The notes beneath the pieces were generated by a model. The model was not told the origin of the DNA, did no database searches, and worked only from the letters and a program-made list of their open reading frames with translations. A program made the position numbers and the translations under genes. From the NCBI GenBank assembly GCA_020744425.1, contig JAGMUV010000001.1, forward strand, positions 3,782,001 through 3,846,000: a stretch of DNA of 64,000 bases, written 5' to 3'. The stretch comes from Dactylonectria macrodidyma. Lineage: Eukaryota; Ascomycota; Sordariomycetes; Hypocreales; Nectriaceae. Position 1 is the stretch's first letter. Each line of letters opens with the position of its first letter. Below are positions 48,041 through 58,400 of this stretch, piece by piece.

Positions 48041-50464
48041 ATAATTAAATTAATTAGTACTTATACCTTAAGGTCCTTATTATATTTAAGTACTTAAATA
48101 AGTTACTCTTATATAAGTAATTAATACTTCTTATTATATTACTTTATAAAGAATCTAAACTATATATATACTTATAATTATATTAATATATTAAAAGTAA
48201 TAAAGCAGAAGGTTAAGTAATATATAAAATGCTTATTATACTAGTTTATTATATACTTAATATAATCCTTATAATTAATAGAGTATAACTAAGGTTTAAT
48301 AAAGTTAGTTTTATTATTAGAAAAGAGGTAGAAAAATACTAAGGAGAGTAAGGCATAAGAATAATTAAACTTATTAATAAGTATATATTATATATTTAAA
48401 AGCTATAGCTTATATTATACTTATACTTAGAAGCTTATAAAAAGCCTTAAATTAGCTTTTAATTCTTTAGTAAGAATAGACTATAAAGTATTAAGCTCTA
48501 TATTCTTAGTTAATAGGTCTAGTACTATAGCCTTATCTTTTAAATTAGGCTCTGCTTTCTAATCTTTCTTAAGTCTAATATTTACAGTCTTTATCTAACT
48601 CTAAAGGATAGTATTTAAAATATTATTATCTTAAGGCAATTAATTTAGCCTCTCTTTATTAATAATAATATATTAATAGCTAGGATAATAGTAATAAAAG
48701 TAATCTAATTATATAATAACTAGCTAATAGTAAATATAGAATTAGTAAGTGAATTACTAATTAAGAATTATATAAGATAATATATTAATAGGATATAGTA
48801 ATATAATATTTAACTCTTATAATAAAAGTAGGAACTGGTTATATATTAGGCTAACCTTATAAAAAAAGTAAACTATATACTCTTAATACTTATATTACTA
48901 TTTTTATATAAGTATAATATTTATATAAATATAAATATAAGTAATTAAAGACTCTTTAATAAGCATAAGTTAGAGCAATTAAGCTAGTATAGGGCTAAAG
49001 TTAAGCTAATTATCTATAAAAAAGAAATATAGCTTATTAAGACAGCGTTTTTTATCTTTTTAATAATAATACACATAAATACTATTATAATCGATTTTCA
49101 TCTAGAACTAATACTCCTAGTATTAATTATAAAACTGCATTTAGTTATTATCTAGCTTTATTTAAAACTTATAGAAGATTGCTTTATTATAACTAATTAA
49201 GGCATAAGCCTTAAGATCGCTATTTTATACTAGATCTTATATATAAAAGACTGCTAATTCTTTAAGTAGAATTATTACTAAGCTCTAAATATACTATAAT
49301 AGTATTAAAGATTAAGTTTGCTTTTAAGATTTTCTTAGCTGCCTTCCTATACTAAGAGCAGGACTATAATAACTATACCTTAGCTATATAAAAAGCTATT
49401 ATAAGTAATAGTAAAGAGAGCTCCTATTTATATAATTATTATTATTATTTTTATCTTTATTACTTAAATCAGAATTAAACTCTACTCTTAATTATTTAAA
49501 ATACTTCTATAATTAAATAAGTAAAAGCAGTAAGTTAAAATAGTTATTAGTATTAATATTAGATTTAGAAAACTATTCTCTATTATTCCCTTCCTTAATT
49601 ATTCTATCCCTATTTAGAAATCTACTTAGTTATAATTAATCTTAATTCCTATTTATATTATATAGTTAGCTTAAATAAACTACTAAGGCTATAGAATAAA
49701 GATACCTTCTTTAAGACCTTTAAAATCTTCTAAAACACTAAGTTAAAATATTATAAAAGTTAGTAATACAGTCTTCCTTATATAATATTATAAATAATAG
49801 TCACGCTAGATAATAGCTAGCTTAGCCTTCACTCTAGCCTTTAAAGAATCATTTTATAAGTCCTTCCCCCCCTTATAGAACCTAGGAACTAAGTAAGAGT
49901 AATCTATACTAAGTATACTACTTTAAAGAGTAGATAGATTAGAATATAAAATAAGTAAATAAGTTATTAGCTATACAGGCAGTAATAGAGCTAGAGCCTA
50001 AAAGAGCTATAAGCTTTATTAGGTTAATAGAATTAGTATTTCTAGTATAATATATAGCTAGTTAATTAACTCTCTAAATAAACTCCTAGCTATATAAAGT
50101 TACTATAGCTTCTCTAGTAATATAAGCTAGGTTCTGGATCTCTTATTAAAAAGCAATAAGCCAATATCTCCTTTAGTTCTCTTTATAGTAAGTCTATTAA
50201 ATAAGGATAGATAAAGTATAATATTCTATAGTATTTAAAATATAACTTTAGATCTTAAATACTTTATTTAATAAGGGTTAAAAGACTTATAAATAAGAAA
50301 AGCAGAACTTATATAAGAAATGCACTAGTTATAGCAGTTTATATATTACTTAGTTTACTTAGTTTACTTAGTAGACTGCCTCTTTACTATAAAAGCACTT
50401 TCTAGTCTCTCTTCCCTATAATAAGTATAAATAATAAAGAGTAGATCAGTAGAGAGCTCTTTAG
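48041..50464. other. RIP-degraded DNA, unassigned
   Basis: TpA-rich, no conserved motif that I could secure on either strand. The minus frame at 50364-50579 runs through the solo LTR and is not a gene. Confidence 0.4.
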
Positions 50465-50607
50465 TATAACGATCCACACTTCGCATTACGTCTCCTAGCC
50501 CGTTAGGCCAAAAGATAAGTCTATAATCACAATAGTAGCAATCATAGGTGTGGATAACAGCTATTAAATAGGGTCTCATACACGCCCGGCTCGCCCAGGT
50601 CGTAATA
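50465..50607 (+). mobile_element. 143-bp solo LTR, copy 2
   Basis: Same sequence as 15407-15547 with a few transitions (first bases TATAAC instead of TGTAAC), flanked by the 5-bp duplication TTTAG at 50460-50464 and 50608-50612. Confidence 0.85.
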
Positions 50608-50944
50608 TTTAGGGTTAAGACTGAAATCCATTACTCAATTAATAAGGCTATATTAAGACCTATTAAATTAAGGAGATGAATTAAATGCATAGTACTAGTA
50701 TAATACTAAGTAAATAAATAATTCTAAATAAATATAAGCTGCTAGTACTTTGCGTAAGCCTTTTAGGGGCTAGTACCTATTGGCCTTACTCTTTTAGTAC
50801 TATTAGCTAGTTATGTATTATTTTATAACTTACTATATAAAATCTGGACTAATTAGATTCTGAGAAACTTATTTATCCCTGTCTGTACTAAACTCTTATT
50901 ATTTAGGAAAACTTAAGAACTGATGTAAAGTCAGCCTTTGGCTG

Positions 50945-51058
50945 AATAAAGCTAAAAATCAGAAAATTCTGAATATATTATTTATAATCTTGTCTAATAG
51001 GAGCTAGAGGAGATATTTTCTTATTAGTTATATATTTTATATATAAAGACTTTATAAT
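50945..51058 (-). repeat. end fragment of a family D LTR, inverted
   Basis: TAAAGCTAAAAATCAG to GACTTTATAATT follows the last 120 or so bases of the LTR copy at 41085-41635. It starts at precisely the LTR position where the copy at 38792-40335 breaks off. Confidence 0.7.
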
Positions 51059-51461
51059 TTCTTTGCTGTTATTAGTAATGTCTTATTAGTAATATTTGCC
51101 TTATTTTGTTATAATTACTTGGGCCTTATGTTTAAAGTGTCATTTTCCGTCTGCTTACGCCTTTTAGTCTTGGCTGCGCTGTTATTACTATACTTACTTA
51201 AAATATTAATTTATTTAAAAAGGAAAATAAGCTTAATTATAACTTAATTTATTAACATAACTTAAAGTAATAATAATAGATAATTTAATAGAGTATAATT
51301 AAAACCAAGACTTACTTAGAATTAATTCTTTTAGCACTACACAATGAAAACAGGTTCACATCGCGGTTCTGAAGACAGGGCGTGCTCTTTCAATTCATCC
51401 TGTTAATATAGACTAATCAATATAATGGGGTCATGTCTTGCGCTCCGTCTGTTTCATTCTA
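51059..51461. other. right border of the RIP island and 3' flank of the membrane protein gene
   Basis: Composition moves from AT-rich to normal at about 51340. No gene. The terminator of the minus-strand gene ending at 51462 should lie here, but no specific signal was identified. Confidence 0.4.
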
Positions 51462-54072
51462 CTATCTAACATGAAACTCTTGCCCTTGAGGTGCTAGCTG
51501 TATATATTCCTGCGATTGTGAATTGTTTGATGTAGTCTCGCCAACAAATGGAGAGTCTCCTTCGTCGACATGTTTTGCGTAACCACCCGTCATAACCATT
51601 TGCTTCCCCGCGTTCGCTTTGCTCCAATGCTTTGCTGACATTGTGAAATTACTCGACTCGGGATGGAACACGGTGGTCAGTAGACGTCCAGCGGCGACTT
51701 GCTTCAGCCTCTGGCCCAATATATCGATATTTGACTGCCCCATGACCGCATAGACAACCGCAAGTATGAGAATTATAGCCATGCAAAATAGTACCAGAAA
51801 TGCAGGAATGCCAAATGTCCAATGGTACTTGACCTTGTGGACCATTGGAAACAATTGAATAGGCACAGCGTTATCAGGCTCATTATTTCCATGCCCAAGG
51901 ACCCCTTTGGTTCCAACAATGGCTGAGGATGCGAGATCGGTCCAGAGTAGCTTGATGATCTTCGAGACAGTGTCTTCCGATCGTGAGAGCTCTTTCCACT
52001 TGATCCACAAACTCAGGCTATTCTGAGCGGTGAAATCAAATGGAACGGCCGACGCATCCATCGCGGATGAGAAGGCGGATATTGTGTGCATGGCACCAGT
52101 AGGGACGATGGAACCGGGAAGATTCATGGCAGGGCTCTGCGTACCTAGAACTTCTCCAAATCCTTCTCCAGAGCCTACCATGTACAAGGACGGGGCTCGG
52201 ATCGTCGAAATGTTTTGAAACCCTTCGAAAGCTGGATCTAATAGACCCCAGATGGGGTGCATTTGGTCGAGTTTGTAAAACCAGTCCTCAACACCCCATA
52301 AGGGCATCTCGTCTTCATTTTCGTACTTCTTATCCTCAATTTCCTTGATAACTAGGTTATCAAGACTTCCTTCAGTGCCGTTATAAAAGAAGGTGACTTT
52401 CTTAATAGTTGCTCTCACAGCTGAAGCGCAAGTGTAGAGAGGTGATGACCACTTGCTGCCATCTTCAAACACTGCCCCCGCCCCGGTATCAAGCCTTTGG
52501 GGGATTCCGCGGATGATGTTGCATGCAACATAGGTATTATTCAACTTTATTGCCGCATCGGACGCAGTCCCTTGGCAGACTTGCCCTGTCGAAGAGTCAG
52601 TCCTGAAATGGGGCTACAGACCTTGCTTATAGAAACGTACTTGCGGTGTCGAATTTTGCAATAGAAATTCCGTGAGGGTTAGAGTAAATCTGGTCGTCAT
52701 CGTCTGCCGCCGAATCATCTATCAGGTGCTCACTGAAGGTATCAATCAGCCCAAGCGCTTTGTAGTCGGTCGACAACCTCTGAGGATTATGTATTCTAAA
52801 CCCTTCGTCAAGCTCTGAGTCGATTCTTGAGAAAAGGGTAGTTCCGTTTGACTCATCAGTTGGGTCTGTGAGATTCATCAGCAGCATGCTATACTTGTTC
52901 AATATCCACGCTGCTTGGTATGCCCGGGTTTTGAGATCTGGCTGGTTAACCCCATTGCGTTGGTCATCTGACGGGTCGGTCTTGTTGATGTTGACAAATC
53001 CACCGTGGTCAGTGATGGTTAGGTTGGATAGATTGATGGCTGAAGAGTAGTCTGCCACCCTGCCAACCGAGATGGAGAAGTCAATGGTTGTGTTCGTATC
53101 CACGCACTCCACATCTGGTTCAAGGAATAATAAGTCCTCTGACCACATGACACCGCTAGCGTGCCCGACTGGCAATGTATGGTTCCTCAGCCCAATGCGC
53201 CCTTTCTTTCCATCAACCACAAGCCCTTCAATTGGCAGAATTGTGTCTTCGAGGGCTAGAGATTGTAGGAAACGAAAGGTCCCAGAAGCATATGGCGTTC
53301 CATTGTTGAGTTCCCGGTCGTACTGGGTAGTCAACTGGCGCCACTCTATGTCAAAGTAGTTTGAAACAGTTGTCTTGCGATTCTTTGTCCCACTGTTATA
53401 GATGTCGTGGAGAACATTGGGGACAGTTGTGTTGGTCCCGTACATTGAAGAACAATTTTGAGACAATCCATCATCCACAACGACCTCGATGTCAGCCGTG
53501 TATGGACATGGAGCGTAACAAGTCCAGGGATATGTGCAGGTCCGAGTGAAGGGTAGGCCACGCCTACGCGAAGTCCCTGCGTAGAAGGCACTCGAGTCTG
53601 CTGAATACTGGAAAGTGGCCGAGATAGGGTCCTTGTCAATCTCATCTCTCTCATACAGACCCAGTGGCGTGACAACACCAGCAACAGCGATTATGATCGC
53701 AATCGAGGGAATACTCAAGGTAGTCCAGAATACAGAGTTGCGAACCCCGCGTGATTTGGCCGAATCGGCTTGGAGAATGGTCGGCCAGAAAGAACTTTGC
53801 AAAAATCGTCCAGCAACAGTCCTACACCAATTAGACGGAGAAGGGTTAAGAACTGACTTCATCATTCACTCACCATGTGGCAGCTGTCTCACGATCACGG
53901 AGCTGCCCTGCAAGAATGAAGGTAAGGGCTGTTGGACACCATAGCTGGGCTTGCCACTAGTCGTCAGCGAACCCTGTCTTTTTCTCGCTTGAACTGGGAA
54001 GGGCCCGAACTAACCAACGGCAATAGCAAAAGCAATTATACCAGCGACATAACCAGCTGTCAGGTCTCCCAT
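51462..54072 (-). CDS. fungal multi-pass membrane protein with large glycosylated loop, intact
   Basis: Four exons in phase: 54072-54015, 53949-53874, 53821-52641, 52585-51462, giving about 812 aa. The apparent ATG at 53865 lies inside intron 2; the real start encodes MGDLTAGYVAGIIAFAIAV. Exons 1-2 form a hydrophobic N-terminus with PTALTFILAGQLRDRETAAT. A second membrane segment follows (SIPSIAIIIAVAGVVTPLGL). Then comes a loop of about 600 residues with many N-glycosylation sites (NCSS, NTT, NLSN, NLTIT, NKTD, NLTD, NGTT) and Cys pairs near CTYPWTCYAPCPY. A last helix (FLVLFCMAIILILAVVYAV) and a polar tail close the protein. It resembles uncharacterised ascomycete plasma-membrane proteins; I know no function. 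It starts only about 120 bp past the RIP border yet looks undamaged. Confidence 0.82.
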
Positions 54073-54075
54073 CGC

Positions 54076-54102
54076 GGCGACGACGACGACGACGACGACG
54101 AC
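54076..54102. repeat. GAC trinucleotide microsatellite in the 5' leader
   Basis: About eight GAC units directly upstream of the ATG at 54072 of the membrane protein gene (GTC repeats in its sense strand). Probably in the transcribed leader, where length changes could affect expression. Confidence 0.8.
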
Positions 54103-54602
54103 TCACGAAATCTGAGGCCGAGCAAGCACTCTAAATGCATGCAGGAGACAGATGAACAACAAACGGGGAAGGGGTCAAAGCAATTATTTGCGATATTTTT
54201 GCCGACGCACTTCCGTCAGCAACTAACTTAACCCTTGTTTTGGTTTCCAATGCGACGCAACAGGGTTTCCATGATCACTTGGCAGCCTAATGTAATTTTG
54301 TGCGACACTGTTTTGTCAAGCGCTCCAATAAATAAACCCCTTTGCCGCTCCAACATAAGCTGTGCATAAGCCCTTTTGCCGCCCCCACATAAGCTGTGCA
54401 GCTCAATTGGACGATATTAAGGTTCACTCAGCCCTGAGAAGGATTCTGAAGCATCGTCCTAGCCGCATTAAGCTTGATACTGCCCCTTGCGTCCAGGGTG
54501 CCTGAGCCTTAATACGACCTTGTCTTGAAGACATTGGGGATTTGGCCAATTTTTGTGCTCCCAAGCAGACTTCATCCATTTGCATCATTCGCGTTCTCTG
54601 CG
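54103..54602. promoter_or_regulatory. divergent intergenic region
   Basis: Lies between the minus-strand membrane protein gene and the plus-strand GPI-protein gene, so it should hold both promoters. A repeated phrase (CCACATAAGCTGTGCA, with a variant) occurs at about 54345-54365 and 54383-54402. No firm TATA box. Confidence 0.4.
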
Positions 54603-55297
54603 ATGCTGCCATTCCAGGCGCTATGGCTCACTGCCTTCAGCATCATTGTACTACAGGCTACAGCACAAGATGGAGACCCTATCTACGAGTATTGTCGAGG
54701 CGACGGATCGATATGCTCGGCAGCAAATAAACTTGACGACAGTTGCCGGGCCCAGGGGAGCGATGCCAGCTATTACAAATGCATCTGCGAGGCGGGATGG
54801 GTTCCTACCATCCAGGCGTGAGTGATATCTAATACAATGATCGCTCATCTAGTTCTACTATTAACAAGTAGCAAAACAGCTGTATATTCTGTCTCATCAC
54901 GCTCGAGGGGGCCGGTACCGACGAGGATGAGAGCAACTCGAGTATTTGTGAAGATGAGGGTGTGACTGCAGCAGAGATGCCCTCGAGCATTGTTTCCCAA
55001 CAAGAGGCGCGAAATGCGACCATGGAAGTACCTTCGCTCACCACATCCACGGAGATGGGGTCATTTGCGGAACAAAGCACAGGCTCGACCCCAGTCTCAA
55101 CGACGGAGTCGACTGACATGAGCTTCACCACAGCCTCTCACAAGCCCATCACGTCGACATTAAATGGGGGACCTTCTGTGACTCTGCCAGAATTGTCAGC
55201 TCCAACTGAATCTAGCGTTTCAACCAGGCTTGGCTTAGGCATCGGTCGGTCTGTCGCTGTGGCGTGTGTCGTCTTGTTCGCAATGGTTATGTATTAG
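54603..55297 (+). CDS. secreted, GPI-anchored Cys-rich cell-surface protein
   Basis: Two exons, 54603-54817 and 54880-55297, in phase, about 210 aa. The start at 54603 is chosen because it gives a clean signal peptide (MLPFQALWLTAFSIIVLQAT, cleavage near AQDGD). The mature part has eight Cys in the first 90 residues (EYCRGDGSICS, DSCRAQG, YYKCICEAGW, ACIFCLI, SSICED). A Ser/Thr-rich stalk follows, with PVSTTESTDMSFTTASHKP and N-glycosylation at NAT. The hydrophobic tail GIGRSVAVACVVLFAMVMY is a GPI-attachment signal. The Cys spacing does not match CFEM well. The acceptor at 54879 is the only one of three nearby AGs that keeps frame. Likely in the wall or outer membrane leaflet; function unknown. 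Confidence 0.82.
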
Positions 55298-55466
55298 TAG
55301 AAAGAAGTGCAATAATCTTTGGCGTATAATTAAACAAGATACCCGGTTACTGAATCACCTAACCCTACGATAGAGCGAGGATTTTTAACAGATTGACGAT
55401 TTGCTGCCTCCTAATACGAATAGCCGGCTTTAAGATCAGCAATAGCAGCAATCATTTAATTTTCAG

Positions 55467-55622
55467 TCCATTCAGCACCAACGCAAGAATGTGGACGCTC
55501 ATGAGCGTGCCTGGATGCTCTCTGCCGAGCACCTTCTCATACTCCTTGAGGGCTCGTCGGTTTATCTGCTCTGTTTTCTCGTACTTTCCCTCGTATTGTA
55601 GCACTAACGCAAGAATGTGGAT
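55467..55622 (-). pseudogene. TPR fragment (kinesin-light-chain type, NLR-like C-terminus)
   Basis: The minus strand reads HILALVLQYEGKYEKTEQIN, then RALKEYEKVLGREHPGTLMS and HILALVLNG: one full 42-residue TPR and part of the next, as in the C-terminal repeats of fungal NB-ARC/TPR and patatin-NB-ARC-TPR proteins. It has no start, no core domain and no continuation. Confidence 0.75.
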
Positions 55623-55624
55623 GG

Positions 55625-55856
55625 CAGTAAGAGCCGATGTCAATGCCCCCGCTGCTGCTGGAGATTTTAGACGGACGGCGCTCCAAGCAGCCGCTGAGCG
55701 AGGCAATCTAGAGATTGTCGAGAAGCCGCTAGCAGCGGGAGGCGATGTCAATGGCGTCGCTGCTGGAGCTTATGGACGGACGGTGTTCCTAGCAGCCGCT
55801 GAGCGAGGCCTAGCAGTTGCAGGCGGAGTATATCAACGAGACCGTTCTAGCACATG
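55625..55856 (+). pseudogene. ankyrin-repeat fragment (NLR-like C-terminus)
   Basis: The plus strand reads RADVNAPAAAGDFRRTALQA, AAERGNLEIVEKPLAAGGDV and AAGAYGRTVFLAAAERG: two near-identical 36-residue ankyrin units and part of a third, then decay. High similarity between units is typical of repeat domains of fungal STAND/NLR proteins. It begins within a few bases of the end of the opposite-strand TPR fragment. Confidence 0.75.
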
Positions 55857-55935
55857 AGTGCTGGTGCAGCTCCCAGGATGCCAGCCAGGGTCGGGGCGAC
55901 GGACCCGTGGTGAGTAGTATTGCTTCGGGCTCACC

Positions 55936-56142
55936 GTGGGCATACAAAATAAGAAGAAATCGTGGGACACCATGCCATGGAACATGAGGAAGCCTTACGC
56001 TACTTCAACCATTTGCCACGTAGTCGAGGCCATCGCCATGCTCGGCATACACTGGAAGGTTTTCAACCGAAGCGAAAACCGGTACCGTGCACAGGGCAAT
56101 GGTAATACAATCGCTAAGATCGTTGCCGTCTGCGCTTACTGA
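55936..56142 (+). pseudogene. fragment of a large fungal protein family (WD.MP...RKPYATS motif)
   Basis: A 68-codon frame reads KKSWDTMPWNMRKPYATSTI, then AIAMLGIHWKVFNRSENRYR and AQGNGNT before losing sense. The pattern W-D-x-M-P, K-P-x-A-T, L-G-x-x-W-K-x-F, A-x-G-N-G is one I associate with large uncharacterised fungal proteins of the modin type. The identification rests on memory and is tentative. Confidence 0.45.
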
Positions 56143-57537
56143 GGCTCGGTAGTCAATATATGGTCCGTCGGAAACACAACCGCCGATGCCGTCGCTACTA
56201 CTGACCGCGCTGATAACATTGTCTCTCCGCCGAAACTGGCCCGTGCCCACTAGTCCGGACAAATCTTAACGAGCGCCCTACGCGCGGGTGCCCCTTGGAG
56301 AGACGGTGGAGAATCTTAAAGCGACGGTGTAGAATCTTGGAGAGACGGTGTGGAGAATATCGCTTAACCAAATCCGGATTTGGTGCCGGGGCAGCGGGCC
56401 CGCGGTCCTGTGCTGGTATCGTCGCTTAGCTCCTCCTTAAAGCCCAAAGTATCCCAGCTGTTTATCAGTTAGCTTGATTGAAGCAGGACGTTGCTGCGCG
56501 GCGCGACTATCCTCGACCTTGTGTAGAGGAACGAAGTCGACCTTGTGCGCTGCCCAGTCATCTGTCTGATGCGCCTCTCCATACGCCACTGCGTAAGATA
56601 GACGTTTTAGACCCCAGTCCCAACTAACGAGAGAGAGGTTAGGGTTAATATCGCTTCCTTTTTTTTATTTACTTTTCTTTTTACTTTTTATTCTTCGAGG
56701 CTTACTCATATATATCGACATTACTGATACAACCTTTAAATCCGACATCTTGCTGATAATACCTAAAAGCAGCACTTCTTCACCAGCTTAATTACGCTGG
56801 AACCGTTCCTCCAGGCTTCCTTTGGCGGGCCGCTTGCCGGATCGGTCCGTCCTGTTATGCCCCTCCTTCACAGGTACGTACTGTTTGTCACCACGCACGG
56901 TCTCCCCACAGTGCGTCACAAATGGTGGTTCGTGCGGAAACTCTTTTAACATTGGGCAAATGCGACATATTTCCTGCAAGTCACTGCATCTCATGATCAT
57001 ATTCCACGATATTCTATTACTGGACGACATTGTCTGCGGCTTAGAGACTCATGATGAACGGCGACGACGGCTTCAATCTCTGTCTGGTCCGCCGCATTCC
57101 GGGCCGGACTGACATCATACCCCGCGAAGTACTTAATTTCTCATCTTTTGACGCAGCAGAACGACTTAGTGAGACATTCGCTCTAGAACGTGCGAGTCAG
57201 TTCCGGATATCTGGTAGGATTGCACCTTGACAACGGCTTCCAGGCAGGAGTTGAAGAGCTCAGCGAGCCCAGCGACCCCAATCACGAGGCCGGCGGTCTT
57301 CATGGTGTCGTTGATCTGGCAGGCAGCCGGCCTGGGCTGGGGTTCCCCGCCTTATAACCCACCCTCAGCCACCCCGTGCCCTTTTGGGACTAGGCGGCTG
57401 GAGCCTAGCAGTCCCCTCCTGCCTTCCTTCTCCATCACCACGGGCTGGTTGACTCTCGTCGACCTTCCTTCCTCCAACCTCGCCACCACAACTTGCCACA
57501 ACTCCACGCACTGCACCATCACATTGCACGACTTTAA
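56143..57537. other. spacer with short degenerate repeats; promoter of the DUF6891 gene at its end
   Basis: No supported gene. Near 56296-56357 a 20-30 bp phrase (GGAGAGACGGTGT.GAGAAT) is repeated three times imperfectly. A pyrimidine/A-T tract lies at 56660-56695. CTTATAACCC at about 57351 could be a TATA-like element for the gene starting at 57538. Confidence 0.4.
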
Positions 57538-58278
57538 ATGGAGCCATCCCACGAGCAAGAGGGCCTACCACTGGATGTGAAAACTAAGGACTCTCTCATT
57601 TGGCGCGTCCGATCGGGCTTCTACACTAGCGATGAAATAGTTACAACCATTGCCGAGTTAATTACAGACGAAACGTTGGGTATAACGTTGCGACGAGCAA
57701 AAAGAGCGGTCCGCCTCGTCGTTGCAGCAGAATGGGTTGCCCAGCTGGAAAGACAACAAGCATGGCCACCTGAACCTACTATCTCCGATAAGCTTGCCAA
57801 GGCATTCAGTTCCCTAGAGCGCAATCGTAAGATCCTGGCGCGGATGAACCTCACCTGCTGTCAAACCTGTGGGGTGGAGGAGATATCCGGGGATCGTGAT
57901 GACGATTCGCGCGGGTATGTCTTCTTTCATGAGCAGGATACGGAGGGTGTTATCGCTGGTGGAGATCTTGCCCTGGCTTTTGGGTCGTTCACCAAGTCGG
58001 AGAAGAAGACCCGGGATGTCGGGGATATCATTGCCAGGTCGTTGCGGCGGGCTGGGTTGAGGGTGGAATGGAAGCAGGACACTGGACGGAGGATTATGGT
58101 TCGTTGCGCAGAGTGGAGGAGGAGGTTTGAAGAGGATGAAGACATGGAGGATGTGGGCGATGACGATTTTGACTCTGATTATATGTCTAGCAGTGAGAGT
58201 GAGCTGGACCCGGAACCTGATACTGATTCCGATCTTGAGTTGGGCGATGCGTTGGACACCACAGGGCAGCTTGTTTGA
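57538..58278 (+). CDS. DUF6891-like protein, intact single exon
   Basis: A 246-codon frame. The middle contains NLTCCQTCGVEEI and then GYVFFHEQDTEGVI, the core signature of the DUF6891 family (shared by bacteria and fungi), followed by LRRAGLRVEWKQDTGRRIMV. The CCQTCG Cys cluster could bind metal. The N-terminal 90 residues are helical, charged and not conserved in what I know. The last 45 residues are very acidic (EEDEDMEDVGDDDFDSDYMS). No transmembrane or signal sequence; probably cytoplasmic or nuclear. The function of the family is unknown to me. Confidence 0.82.
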   Translation: MEPSHEQEGLPLDVKTKDSLIWRVRSGFYTSDEIVTTIAELITDETLGITLRRAKRAVRLVVAAEWVAQLERQQAWPPEPTISDKLAKAFSSLERNRKILARMNLTCCQTCGVEEISGDRDDDSRGYVFFHEQDTEGVIAGGDLALAFGSFTKSEKKTRDVGDIIARSLRRAGLRVEWKQDTGRRIMVRCAEWRRRFEEDEDMEDVGDDDFDSDYMSSSESELDPEPDTDSDLELGDALDTTGQLV

Positions 58279-58313
58279 GTCAGTATATCTATTGTTGCAC
58301 TTGAGCGGACAGC

Positions 58314-58400
58314 AAATGTGTCGAGGCGGTTGTGAAGCTCTTGCTGGAGCGACAGGAGGTCGAGGCGGACTGGGAAGTTTGTATTCGTTCACACATCCGT
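58314..58400 (+). pseudogene. ankyrin-repeat scrap
   Basis: The plus frame reads AVVKLLLERQEVEADWE, the end of one ankyrin helix pair and the turn to the next, then leaves the pattern. No start or context; a leftover of a larger gene. Confidence 0.55.

Larger units (their letters stand above)
14440..51340. repeat. RIP-degraded AT-rich island of nested transposons
   Basis: Almost the whole interval is TpA-rich with stops in all frames, and repeated copies differ mainly by C/T and G/A transitions. For example, the two LTRs of element B read GGCCTAGGTTTCC and AGCCTAGGTTCTT at matching places. Only the Copia element (28200-34752), the two 141-143 bp LTR copies, the MITE arms and parts of LTR family D keep appreciable GC. 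No intact host gene is present inside. 14440-15047 is unassigned RIP-like DNA flanking repeat C. Confidence 0.9.

Noticed and set aside
50364..50579. 71-codon minus-strand frame
   Set aside because: Runs through the 143-bp solo LTR; no domain.
15048..51058. CRISPR-like array among the direct repeats
   Set aside because: Repeats are LTRs and element copies with target duplications; there is no regular short repeat-spacer pattern, and the genome is fungal.
53822..53873. ATG at 53865 as the start of the membrane protein
   Set aside because: It lies within a GTGAGT..TAG intron; splicing to upstream exons gives a continuous, family-like hydrophobic N-terminus.
56640..56660. Telomere-like GGTTAGGGTTA
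   Set aside because: Only about one and a half units; no array and no chromosome-end context.
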